Shown piece by piece: positions 14,284 to 22,103 of a stretch of 64,000 bases of DNA (within the stretch, counting starts at the first letter, position 1; each line of letters begins with the position of its first letter). A model generated the notes under the pieces. The model searched no databases and had not been told where the DNA came from. It was given only the letters and a program-made list of their open reading frames with translations. A program made the position numbers and the translations under genes. The DNA is from Mycolicibacterium austroafricanum. GTDB taxonomy: Bacteria > Actinomycetota > Actinomycetes > Mycobacteriales > Mycobacteriaceae. The stretch spans positions 1-64,000 of the forward strand of contig NZ_CACSIP010000026.1 of the NCBI RefSeq assembly GCF_902705885.1. The letters run 5' to 3'.

Positions 14284-15759
14284 CTACGCGGAGCTGGCCG
14301 CAGGCACCCGGTGCCTGGAGAACTCCAAGGCGGCGTCGTCGACCTTGCCCCTGCGGATCAACTGCAGGTCGAGCAGGTAGTTCTGCTTGAGCCGCCACGG
14401 CGCGCGTGACCCCGCCTTGGGCAGGTAGTCCAGTGCGCGCAGCACATAGCCTGGGGTGAAGTCCATCAGCGGCCGTTCGTCGACGGCGTTGCCGGGGTGC
14501 TTCGGTTCGACCTTGTCGTATCCGTTGTCGTCCATGTAGTTGATGACCCGGCAGAAGAACTCCGACACCAGATCGGCTTTCAGCGTCCAGGACGCATTGG
14601 TGTATCCGATCGTGAACGCCATGTTCGGCATATCGGTGAGCATCGTGCCCTTGTAGGCCATGGTGTCGTTGAGCTCGATCGGCTTGCCGTTGCGGGAGAT
14701 CGTCGCCCCGCCGAACAGCTGTAGGTTCAAACCCGTTGCCGTGACGATGATATCGGCCTCGAGCTGCTTGCCGGACGACAGCTTGATCCCGGTCTTGGTG
14801 AACCGCTCGATGGTGTCGGTGACGACGTCGGCCTTGCCGGCACGGATGGTCTTGAACAGATCCCCGTTGGGCGCCAGGCACACTCGCTCGTCCCACGGGT
14901 TGTACCGCGGGTTGAAGTGCTTGTCGACGTCGTAGCCCTCGGGCAACCTGCGGCGGGCCATCGTCAACAGCTGTTTGCGGAACATGTCCGGGAACCGGCG
15001 CGCGATCTGATACTGGCCGGACTGCGCCAGGATGCTCTTCCACCGGTTCAGCACGTAGGCCGCCTTCTCGGGAAGGCGCTTGTTGGTCTGCACCGTGAAC
15101 GGGTCGACGTCGGGCAGTGCCGCGATGAACGTCGGCGAGCGCTGCAACATCGTCACGTGGCCGGAACCCGAATTGACAAGTGCCGGAATGAGAGTGACTG
15201 CCGTGGCGCCGCTGCCGATCACCACGATCCGCTTGCCGGCGTAGTCGAGGTCCTCGGGCCAGTGTTGCGGGTGGATGATGGTGCCCTCGAAGTCCTGCGA
15301 GCCCGCGAACTCGGGCGAGTAGCCCTGGTCGTAGTTGTAGTAGCCACTGCATGCCATCAGATAGCGTGCGGAGATCTCGACCTGTTCACCGTCCCGATCC
15401 ACGGTGACCGTCCAGCGGTTGTCGGCGTCGGACCAGTCGGCGGACTTGACGTTCTGGCCGTAGCGGATGTGCTTGTCGATGCCGTACTCGGCGACGGTGT
15501 CCTTCAGGTAGGTCATGATGTCGTGGCCGTCGGCGATGGCCTTCTCGGACGTCCACGGCTTGAACCGGAAACCCAGCGTGAACATGTCGGAGTCCGAACG
15601 GATACCGGGGTACTTGAACAGGTCCCAGGTGCCGCCGAGGTTGGCACGGCGTTCCAGGATCACATAGCTCTTTTCGGGACAGCGGTCTTGCAGATGCCAG
15701 GCGGCACTGATGCCGGAGATCCCGGCTCCCACGATGACTACGTCGACAAATTCGGTCAT
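14284..15759 (-). CDS. ethA: EthA Baeyer-Villiger monooxygenase
   Basis: A 491-residue FAD/NADPH flavoprotein that inserts oxygen next to ketones. In M. tuberculosis it bioactivates ethionamide. The N-terminal FAD site VVIVGAGISGIS, the Baeyer-Villiger fingerprint FEGTIIHPQHWPED and the NADPH site IVVIGSGATAVT are all intact. Length and C-terminus match Rv3854c. It is divergent from ethR with 76 bp between start codons, which hold the operator palindromes, so EthR repression is expected. The natural substrate is unknown. Confidence 0.93.
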   Translation of the reverse strand: MTEFVDVVIVGAGISGISAAWHLQDRCPEKSYVILERRANLGGTWDLFKYPGIRSDSDMFTLGFRFKPWTSEKAIADGHDIMTYLKDTVAEYGIDKHIRYGQNVKSADWSDADNRWTVTVDRDGEQVEISARYLMACSGYYNYDQGYSPEFAGSQDFEGTIIHPQHWPEDLDYAGKRIVVIGSGATAVTLIPALVNSGSGHVTMLQRSPTFIAALPDVDPFTVQTNKRLPEKAAYVLNRWKSILAQSGQYQIARRFPDMFRKQLLTMARRRLPEGYDVDKHFNPRYNPWDERVCLAPNGDLFKTIRAGKADVVTDTIERFTKTGIKLSSGKQLEADIIVTATGLNLQLFGGATISRNGKPIELNDTMAYKGTMLTDMPNMAFTIGYTNASWTLKADLVSEFFCRVINYMDDNGYDKVEPKHPGNAVDERPLMDFTPGYVLRALDYLPKAGSRAPWRLKQNYLLDLQLIRRGKVDDAALEFSRHRVPAASSA

Positions 15760-15780
15760 GGTGTCAAGCTATCAACGCTG

Positions 15781-15806
15781 TGTTGAATGAGTCAACACCC
15801 TGTTGA
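15781..15806. promoter_or_regulatory. EthR-type operator between ethA and ethR
   Basis: Two overlapping palindromes built from the same half-site lie in the 76-bp divergent gap: TGTTGAATGAGTCAACA (15781-15797) and TCAACACCCTGTTGA (15792-15806). A related TCAAC half-site occurs at 15772-15776. Multiple half-sites fit the cooperative binding of several EthR dimers reported for M. tuberculosis. Binding would shut off ethA and ethR together. Confidence 0.78.
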
Positions 15807-15835
15807 GAAAATCGACATGCTGTAAAGTCAACGGG

Positions 15836-16486
15836 GTGAGTACAGCGGAAACTGCCAGCCAGGCGCGCCCCGGCCGGGGCAGACGCGCCGCACGCCCTTC
15901 CGGCGACGACCGTGAACTGGCCATCCTCGAGACCGCGGAGCGACTCCTCGAGGACCGGTCGCTGGCCGAGATCTCGGTCGACGACCTCGCCAAGGGCGCC
16001 GGGATCTCCCGGCCGACGTTCTACTTCTATTTCCCGTCCAAGGACGCGGTGCTGTTGACCCTGCTCGAGCGGGTGATCGACGAAGCCGACACCGCCCTGC
16101 AGGGGCTGATCGCGGGTCGGTCCGCCGACCGCCTCGGCATCTGGCGCGACGGCATCAATGCGTTCTTCCAGACCTTCGGCGCCCATCGCGCGGTCTGTGC
16201 CGCCACCGTCGCGGTCAAGTCCGCCAACTCCGAGGCCCGCGCCCTGTGGGCGACCTCGATGCAGCGCTGGATCGACCACATCGCCGCGGTGATCGAGGTC
16301 GAACGGGCTGCCGGGGCCGCACCGGTGACGCTGCCCGCAGTCGAGTTGTCAACGTCGCTGAACCTGCTCAACGAAGCGGTGATGACGGCGTCGTTCGCCG
16401 GCCACCAGCCCGCCCTGCCCGACCATCGGGTGCTCGACAACCTCGTGCACATCTGGACCACCAGCATCTACGGCGATACGCCCTAG
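15836..16486 (+). CDS. ethR: EthR, TetR-family repressor of ethA
   Basis: A 216-residue TetR-family repressor, the same length as Rv3855. The N-terminal helix-turn-helix is clear (AEISVDDLAKGAGISRPTFY, then FYFPSKDAVLLTLL). The C-terminal part forms the long hydrophobic ligand tunnel targeted by ethionamide boosters in M. tuberculosis; Trp/Phe-rich segments such as GIWRDGINAFFQTF line it. GTG 15836 is chosen from family length; in-frame codons upstream from 15803 would lie on the operator. The downstream polymerase gene starts 23 bp later and may be co-transcribed. Confidence 0.93.
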   Translation: MSTAETASQARPGRGRRAARPSGDDRELAILETAERLLEDRSLAEISVDDLAKGAGISRPTFYFYFPSKDAVLLTLLERVIDEADTALQGLIAGRSADRLGIWRDGINAFFQTFGAHRAVCAATVAVKSANSEARALWATSMQRWIDHIAAVIEVERAAGAAPVTLPAVELSTSLNLLNEAVMTASFAGHQPALPDHRVLDNLVHIWTTSIYGDTP

Positions 16487-16509
16487 CTGTCGGTCCTGGA
16501 TGCGAACAT

Positions 16510-17727
16510 GTGTTCGTGTCCGAAGCGGTGGCGAGCATCCTGCACGCCGACCTCGACTCGTTCTATGCATCGGTCGAGCAGCGCGACGATCCGGCGCTGC
16601 GCGGGCGGCCCGTGATCGTGGGCGGTGGCGTGGTTCTGGCCGCGAGCTACGAGGCGAAGGCCTACGGCGTGCGCACGGCGATGGGTGGACGCCAGGCCCG
16701 GGCGCTGTGCCCGCACGCCCTGGTCGTCTCGCCCCGGATGGCCGCGTACTCACAGGCCAGCTCCGCAGTGTTCGAGGTGTTCCACGACACCTCCCCGGTG
16801 GTCGAGCCGCTGTCGGTGGACGAGGCGTTTCTCGACGTCTCCGGGTTGCGCCGGGTGGCGGGCACCCCGCTGCAGATCGGCGCCCGGTTACGCGAGCAGG
16901 TGCGCGAGCGGGTCGGCCTGCCGATCACCGTCGGTATCGCCCGTACCAAGTTCCTGGCCAAGGTCGCCAGCCAGGAAGCCAAGCCAGACGGGTTGCTGCT
17001 GGTGCCGCCGGACCGTGAGTTGGCGTTCCTGCATCCGCTGCCGGTGCGACGGCTGTGGGGGGTCGGCGCCAAAACGGCCGACAAACTCCACGCGCACGGC
17101 ATCAACACCGTCGCCGACGTGGCCGAACTCGGCGAATCGATGCTGGGCTCGATGGTCGGCCCCGCCATGGGCCGTCAGCTGTTCACGTTGTCCCACAACA
17201 TCGACCGTCGCCGGGTGCTGACAGGGCACCGCCGCCGCTCGGTCGGGGCGCAGCGAGCGCTGGGCCGGGCCGGCAACATGATGACGCCGGCCGAGGTGGA
17301 CGCGGTCGTCGTCAACCTGATCGACCGCATCACCCGGCGGATGCGCAAGGCGCAACGCTGCGGGCGCACCGTGGTGTTGCGGTTGCGGTTCGACGACTTC
17401 GGCCGGGCCACCCGGTCCCACACGATGCCGCGGGCCACGGCGTCGACGGAGGTGATCCTCGGCGCCGCCCGTGTCCTGGTCGCGGCTGCCGGCCCACTGA
17501 TCGCCGAACGTGGGCTGACGCTTGTCGGGTTCGCGGTGTGCAACATCGACCGCGACGGGGCCCAGCAGCTGGAACTCCCGTTCGCTTGCCCTTCCATGGC
17601 TGTCGATATGACCAGCGTCGACGCCGCGATCGACAAGGTTCGGGGCCGCTACGGCAACGCCGCGCTGACCCGCGGGGTGCTGGTCGGCCGGGACCCGGGT
17701 CTGGAGATGCCGCTGCTGCCGGACTGA
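16510..17727 (+). CDS. dinB3: Y-family DNA polymerase IV (DinB3 type)
   Basis: A 405-residue translesion polymerase. Catalytic carboxylates sit in ILHADLDSFYASVEQRD and SVDEAFLDVSG. The HhH segment RLWGVGAKTADKLHAHG and little-finger domain follow. QLELPF near the C-terminus resembles a beta-clamp-binding motif. GTG codons at 16510, 16516 and 16528 are possible starts. I recall M. smegmatis carrying its third dinB gene at this place beside ethA/ethR; M. tuberculosis lacks it. Nearness to ethR suggests co-transcription but gives no functional link. Confidence 0.9.
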   Translation: MFVSEAVASILHADLDSFYASVEQRDDPALRGRPVIVGGGVVLAASYEAKAYGVRTAMGGRQARALCPHALVVSPRMAAYSQASSAVFEVFHDTSPVVEPLSVDEAFLDVSGLRRVAGTPLQIGARLREQVRERVGLPITVGIARTKFLAKVASQEAKPDGLLLVPPDRELAFLHPLPVRRLWGVGAKTADKLHAHGINTVADVAELGESMLGSMVGPAMGRQLFTLSHNIDRRRVLTGHRRRSVGAQRALGRAGNMMTPAEVDAVVVNLIDRITRRMRKAQRCGRTVVLRLRFDDFGRATRSHTMPRATASTEVILGAARVLVAAAGPLIAERGLTLVGFAVCNIDRDGAQQLELPFACPSMAVDMTSVDAAIDKVRGRYGNAALTRGVLVGRDPGLEMPLLPD

Positions 17728-17740
17728 GCGTGCGGCTCAG
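17724..17740. terminator. Hairpin holding both stop codons of dinB3 and the convergent gene
   Basis: CTGAGC (17724-17729) and GCTCAG (17735-17740) form a short stem with a 5-nt loop. The TGA of dinB3 is in one arm and the complement of the opposing gene's TGA is in the other. There is no T tract. It may serve as a weak bidirectional terminator. Confidence 0.5.
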
Positions 17741-20472
17741 ACCGTCGACGCCGCCTCGGCCGCTTCCGCCAAGGCCCGGATTTCCGCCATCTCCAAGATC
17801 TGCACACCCGCCGCGGTGGTGACGAACAGGAGCTCACCGTCACCGCTGACGTCGAGGTCGCCGACGCCGCCGGAGACCGGGACGGTCAGCGCCACCTCCC
17901 CGGCGCCGGGCCGGATCACCGAGACGATGTCGCGGTCCCCACCGGCGACGAAGACGAACTCCCGATCTGGGGCGTACGCGACAGCGGTAGGCGCTCCCCC
18001 GACGTCGATCGTCGCGATCACGGCCCGGGTCGTCGCGCCGACGACCACCAGGCTGCCGTTCACCTTGTCCGTCACGTAGACCCGGTCCGCGTCCACGGCG
18101 ATGCTCTGGGTCCCAACGAGAGAGGGCGGTGTCTCGCCGAGATCCACGCTGGTCACCGCACCGGTGGCGATCGTGATGATCGCCAGGTCGTTGGTGAGCA
18201 TGCCGACGTACAGCGTGGCCCCGTCGGCGCTCACCGCCACGCTGGGTTCACCGAAGGACTGAGAACCGGCGTAGAAGGGCACGGCGAACGCGCCGGTCTC
18301 GGTGTTGATCGCGTAGATCTCCGAGGCCTGATTGCCCACCACGTAGAGGGTGCTGCCGTCCGGACTGACCGCCATCGAGCCGGCTTGGCGCGCACCACCG
18401 ATCTCGACGATCTCACCCGTCTCCAGATCGACTTTGAGCACCGGAATGACGTCGGAGCTGAACCGGGCGACATAGGCGTGCCGACCGTCCGGGGAGACCA
18501 CGACGCTGGCCGGCACGGCACCGAGGTCCATGGTGTTCAACGTCGTACCTGTGGCCGGGTCCACGACGTAGAGGGTGCGGTCGGACACCACGTAGATTCG
18601 ACCCGAGCCCACGGCGTCGACGAGCACCGAACCGCGGTTGAACCCGGGGAAGGTGAGCACCTCGTCGGTGTCGGCGGCCGGAATGTCGATGCTCAGCGCC
18701 GCGTCGGTGATCCCGCCGTGGCCGTCGTCGACGGCGAAGGTGATCACCTCCGTGAGGTCGGTGTCGCCGGGAACCGCCTGGTAGACGATGCTGGCCCTGT
18801 CTCCGTCCCGCAGCAGGAAGTCGAGTGTTACCGGTGCTGCGATCACCTCGACCACCTCGCCTGAGGCATCGAGGACGGTCACCTGGACATAGCTGCCATG
18901 CTCGGCGGCCTCGCCGAGCACGCGGACACCATCGCCGTCGGCATCGGTGTACTGAAGGTCGATCACGGCACGGCCTTCAGCGTCGAGCTCGGATGCGTCG
19001 ACTGCGACCACCGGCAGTGAGTTCTGCGGTTCGACCAGAACCGACAGCACCACCGCGGCCGATGCGGCGCCGAACTCGTCGACAGCGGTGAACCCGACGG
19101 ACGTCTCGACCGGCTCAGTGAGCCCATGGGCATAGTCCGGCGACGGGGTCCACCGGTAGACGCGCTCCTCGATCTCGGTGAGGGTGCCGACGGCGGCGTC
19201 GTAGTCCGGCTGGATGAGCACCGCGTCACCGTCGACGTCGGTGGGGACGGCCGTGAAGGTGACCGACCCGTCGGCACCCGGTTCGCTGCGCCCGACCGCC
19301 AGGGTCGGCGCGGAGTTGACGTTGTCGATCCTGAGTTCGACGTCGATCGTGATGGTGGGACCCGTCCACGACAGCAGATGCAGGTGCGGATACGCCGCGA
19401 TCTCGTCCACCTGTACGGCGAACCGCACGATCTGCGGAGAGCCGGCCGCGGGATCCGGGGTGTAGGTGAACTCGCCATCGGAGTCCAGCTCGAGGACCCC
19501 GAACTCAGGATCGGTCAGCACCGAGTACCGCAACGTGTCCTCGGGGTCTGGGTCGATGGCGCCGATGACTCCTGTGACCATTCCGGTCCCCGGGGCGACG
19601 GTGTAGACGGTCTCGGTGGCACGGGGGCTGAAATTGAAAAGCGTGTACTCGACGCGGCGGGTGGCCACCCAGATGAACTCCACCAGTCGGGTCCACGGTG
19701 TGACCGGCGATCCGACCGGACCCGGCTTCAAACCCAGGAATGCCAACACTCCGGTGAACAGGCCGACCGGCGTCCTGGCCACCGGCAGCGGATCTGCGGT
19801 GGTGTCCTCTGTGGTCACCGCCGCAGTGTCGACCTCTCCGACCACACTCGAGAATGCTTGGGCCTCAGCGTGCTCCGCGAGCTGCATGGATGACTGCTCC
19901 GTCGAAGCGCCGGACTGCGATGAGTCGATGACCGGTCCGCCGGCGGGAGTGGCCTCGATGTCGACACGAGTAGCTACTTCTTCGGTCTCCACAACAGGCC
20001 GCGGTGTGGAGTCCTGACCAGTCGCCGACCCGCGTTCGTCGGCTTCGTCGCCTTCGTCGTCTGCGTCGGCGTCGCCCGTTGCGTCGCCTTCGTCGGCTTC
20101 CTCCTCTTCGTCGGCTTCGTCGGCTTCCTCCTCTTCGTCGGCTTCGTCGGCTCCGTCGGCTTCGTCGGCTTCGTCGGCTTGGTCGTCTTGGTCGTCTTGG
20201 CCGTCTTCGTCGGCTTGGTCGTCTTGGCCGTCTTGGTCGTCTTGGCCGTCTTGGTCGCTTTGGTCGGCGTCGGCCTGATCGTCGTTGCCAGCGGTCGCGG
20301 AGTCGTCCGGCCCCGACGGCACACCGGACCGCTTCTCCGATGAGGCGGAGTCACTTCGAGCCGAGTCCGGCACTTCGGCACCGGCCACCGCCTGGCCGGT
20401 GGTGACGGCGACACCGAGCCCCACCGCCAGAGCCAGGCCACCGATGCGTGCTGCGTGGTTTGAGGTGCGCAT
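17737..20472 (-). CDS. Large secreted protein: acidic repeat region, cadherin/Ig-like repeats, YVTN beta-propeller
   Basis: A 911-residue exported protein. ATG 20472 follows AGGAGA. A signal peptide (GGLALAVGLGVAVTTGQAVA) leads into about 100 residues of nearly pure Asp/Glu/Ala/Gln repeats (DQDGQDDQ, DEADEADE). A spacer with a conserved mycobacterial segment (EFIWVATRRVEYTLFNFSP) follows, then several VCBS/cadherin-like domains (DPDPEDTLRYSVLTDPEFG, DVDGDAVLIQPDYD, DADGDGVRV). The last 300 residues are a YVTN/SMP-type beta-propeller with repeats such as VVSPDGRHAYVA, AVSPDGSTLYVVGN and VAVSADGATLYVG. The acidic Asp motifs could bind calcium. It is probably a cell-surface protein; partner and role are unknown. 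Confidence 0.82.
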   Translation of the reverse strand: MRTSNHAARIGGLALAVGLGVAVTTGQAVAGAEVPDSARSDSASSEKRSGVPSGPDDSATAGNDDQADADQSDQDGQDDQDGQDDQADEDGQDDQDDQADEADEADGADEADEEEEADEADEEEEADEGDATGDADADDEGDEADERGSATGQDSTPRPVVETEEVATRVDIEATPAGGPVIDSSQSGASTEQSSMQLAEHAEAQAFSSVVGEVDTAAVTTEDTTADPLPVARTPVGLFTGVLAFLGLKPGPVGSPVTPWTRLVEFIWVATRRVEYTLFNFSPRATETVYTVAPGTGMVTGVIGAIDPDPEDTLRYSVLTDPEFGVLELDSDGEFTYTPDPAAGSPQIVRFAVQVDEIAAYPHLHLLSWTGPTITIDVELRIDNVNSAPTLAVGRSEPGADGSVTFTAVPTDVDGDAVLIQPDYDAAVGTLTEIEERVYRWTPSPDYAHGLTEPVETSVGFTAVDEFGAASAAVVLSVLVEPQNSLPVVAVDASELDAEGRAVIDLQYTDADGDGVRVLGEAAEHGSYVQVTVLDASGEVVEVIAAPVTLDFLLRDGDRASIVYQAVPGDTDLTEVITFAVDDGHGGITDAALSIDIPAADTDEVLTFPGFNRGSVLVDAVGSGRIYVVSDRTLYVVDPATGTTLNTMDLGAVPASVVVSPDGRHAYVARFSSDVIPVLKVDLETGEIVEIGGARQAGSMAVSPDGSTLYVVGNQASEIYAINTETGAFAVPFYAGSQSFGEPSVAVSADGATLYVGMLTNDLAIITIATGAVTSVDLGETPPSLVGTQSIAVDADRVYVTDKVNGSLVVVGATTRAVIATIDVGGAPTAVAYAPDREFVFVAGGDRDIVSVIRPGAGEVALTVPVSGGVGDLDVSGDGELLFVTTAAGVQILEMAEIRALAEAAEAASTV
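20083..20276 (-). repeat. In-frame minisatellite encoding the acidic repeat
   Basis: On the + strand this stretch is built from TCGTCGGCT, TCGTCTTGG and CCGTCTTGG nonamers and a repeated TCCTCCTCTTCGTCGGCTTC block. All units are multiples of 3 bp, so gains or losses change the number of acidic residues without breaking the frame. Length variation between strains is likely, and short-read assemblies may miscount it. Confidence 0.8.
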
Positions 20473-20602
20473 GGGCCGGTCTCCTGTTTTGCCTAGGTGG
20501 CGGCCCTTCAGGCCGCAATAGGCCTCGAAATTTACGCCTGCGCCAATACGCTTTCTGTGCGAACGCAAATTGTTCTTCGTGAATTAATCTCCCCGGACCG
20601 AC

Positions 20603-21607
20603 TCAGGACGTCGTCCACTCCAGCAGCTGTTCAGCGGACCAGCTGTTGACGATCCGGTCGGCTGTCAGCCCGTTGTCGAGCGCACGCTGGGCGCCGTAGC
20701 CGAGAAATTCCAGCTGGCCAGGGGCGTGGGAGTCGGTGTCGATGGAGAACACGCAGCCGATCTCCATCGCGAGCTTGAGCAGCCGGGTCGGCGGATCGCG
20801 CCTCTCCGGACGGGAGTTGATCTCGACGGCGGTGCCGCTGTCCCGGCAGGCGGTGAACACCTTCTCGGCGTCGAACTTGGACTCGGGCCGTTGCCCGCGG
20901 CCCCCGGTGACGAGCCGGCCGGTGCAGTGGCCGAGCACATCGGTGTGTGGGTTGGTCACGGCCCTGATCATCCGCCGGGTCATCGACGGGGCGTCCATGG
21001 CGAGCTTCGAGTGCACACTGGCGACGACGATGTCGAGCCGCTCGAGCAGGTCAGTGTCCTGGTCGAGGGAGCCGTCCTCGAGGATGTCGACCTCGATCCC
21101 GGTGAGAATCCGCATCGGCTCCACCTTTTCGCGGAGCTCGTCGATGACGTCGAGCTGGTGACGCAGCCGCTCGGGTGACAAGCCGTTGGCGATCCGCAAC
21201 CGCGGTGAGTGATCGGTGAGTGCGCAGTACTCGTGCCCCAGAGCACGCGCGGCCAGCATCATCTCCTCGATCGGCGCCGAGCCGTCGGACCAGTTGGAGT
21301 GCACGTGCAGGTCGCCGCGTAATGCTGCGCGGACGTCGCCGCCCCCGATGTCGACGGCGGCGCCGCGCAGCTCGGTCAGCGCGTCGGGTTCACGTCCCGC
21401 CCACGCCTGTGCGATGACCTTCGCGGTCTTGGGTCCGATCTGGGGCAACGTCTGCCAGCTGTTGGCCGCGCCGTGCCGGTCCCGCTGCTCGTCGGTGAGC
21501 GCTTCGACGACGTCGGCGGCGTTGCGGTAGGCCATCACCCGGCGGGGGTCCTCGCGCGCGCGGTCCTTGTAGTACGCGATCTGACGCAGCGCGGTGACCG
21601 GGTCCAT
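20603..21607 (-). CDS. PHP-domain phosphoesterase with helix-hairpin-helix (Rv3856c-like)
   Basis: A 334-residue protein resembling the C-terminal half of family X DNA polymerases. The N-terminal HhH-type region (TLPQIGPKTAKVIAQAW) could bind DNA. The PHP metal site is complete: DLHVHSNWSDGS, ALTDHSP, GIEVDIL, VASVHS, GHCTGR and the terminal FSIDTDSHAP. This set binds three metals and hydrolyses phosphoesters. No polymerase domain is present. The product matches Rv3856c in position and domains. Substrate is unknown; a DNA 3'-end processing role is a reasonable guess. Confidence 0.85.
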   Translation of the reverse strand: MDPVTALRQIAYYKDRAREDPRRVMAYRNAADVVEALTDEQRDRHGAANSWQTLPQIGPKTAKVIAQAWAGREPDALTELRGAAVDIGGGDVRAALRGDLHVHSNWSDGSAPIEEMMLAARALGHEYCALTDHSPRLRIANGLSPERLRHQLDVIDELREKVEPMRILTGIEVDILEDGSLDQDTDLLERLDIVVASVHSKLAMDAPSMTRRMIRAVTNPHTDVLGHCTGRLVTGGRGQRPESKFDAEKVFTACRDSGTAVEINSRPERRDPPTRLLKLAMEIGCVFSIDTDSHAPGQLEFLGYGAQRALDNGLTADRIVNSWSAEQLLEWTTS

Positions 21608-21684
21608 GGGTCCAGTGTGCCCAAATTCGGCTCCGGGTTAGACACACCACAGTTGACGGATTCGGCGACGCGGACGGCTACAGT

Positions 21685-21706
21685 GGATTGAGTATTCTCT
21701 CAATCC
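21685..21706. promoter_or_regulatory. Palindromic operator before the ArsR/SulP operon
   Basis: GGATTGAG (21685-21692) and CTCAATCC (21699-21706) are perfect 8-bp arms around TATTCT, ending 13 bp before the arsR start. The inner ATTGAG-N6-CTCAAT has the shape of ArsR-family sites. It probably lets the ArsR protein repress its own operon. Confidence 0.7.
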
Positions 21707-21719
21707 ATCAATCCGCGAG

Positions 21720-22103
21720 GTGTCCGTGCCTGATCGTGTCCCGGATGCGGCCGACCGCCCCCTCTACGAGATCAAGGCCAACCTGTTCAAGGCGCTGGCC
21801 CATCCGGCCCGGATCCGCATCCTGGAGATCCTGTCCACCGCCGGCGCGCCGACGCCGGTGAGCGAGATCCTCGCCGAGACCGGTATCGAGGCGACGTTGC
21901 TCTCCCAGCACCTGGCGGTGCTCAAGCGGCACCATGCCGTGAGCGGCCAGCGCGTCGGCAACGCGGTGTTCTATCAACTCGCCCACCCGAAGATCTCCGA
22001 GTTGCTGGTCATCGCCCGGACTTTCCTCGCCGACACCCTCGGCGCGCAGCGTGATCACCTCGAAGCGATCCGGGCACTGCCGCCCGTGCAACCTCCCCGA
22101 TGA
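21720..22103 (+). CDS. ArsR-family winged-helix repressor
   Basis: A 127-residue ArsR-family regulator. The winged helix is plain: LFKALAHPARIRILEIL, PVSEILAETGIEATLLSQHL and VSGQRVGNAVFYQL. The usual ELCVCD metal site in the recognition region is absent (PVSEILAE instead), and there is no Cys in the protein, so it likely senses something other than a thiol-bound metal. GTG 21720 or GTG 21726 may start it; GCGAGG favours the second. Its stop overlaps the SulP start as ATGA, so it likely represses this transporter. Confidence 0.87.
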   Translation: MSVPDRVPDAADRPLYEIKANLFKALAHPARIRILEILSTAGAPTPVSEILAETGIEATLLSQHLAVLKRHHAVSGQRVGNAVFYQLAHPKISELLVIARTFLADTLGAQRDHLEAIRALPPVQPPR

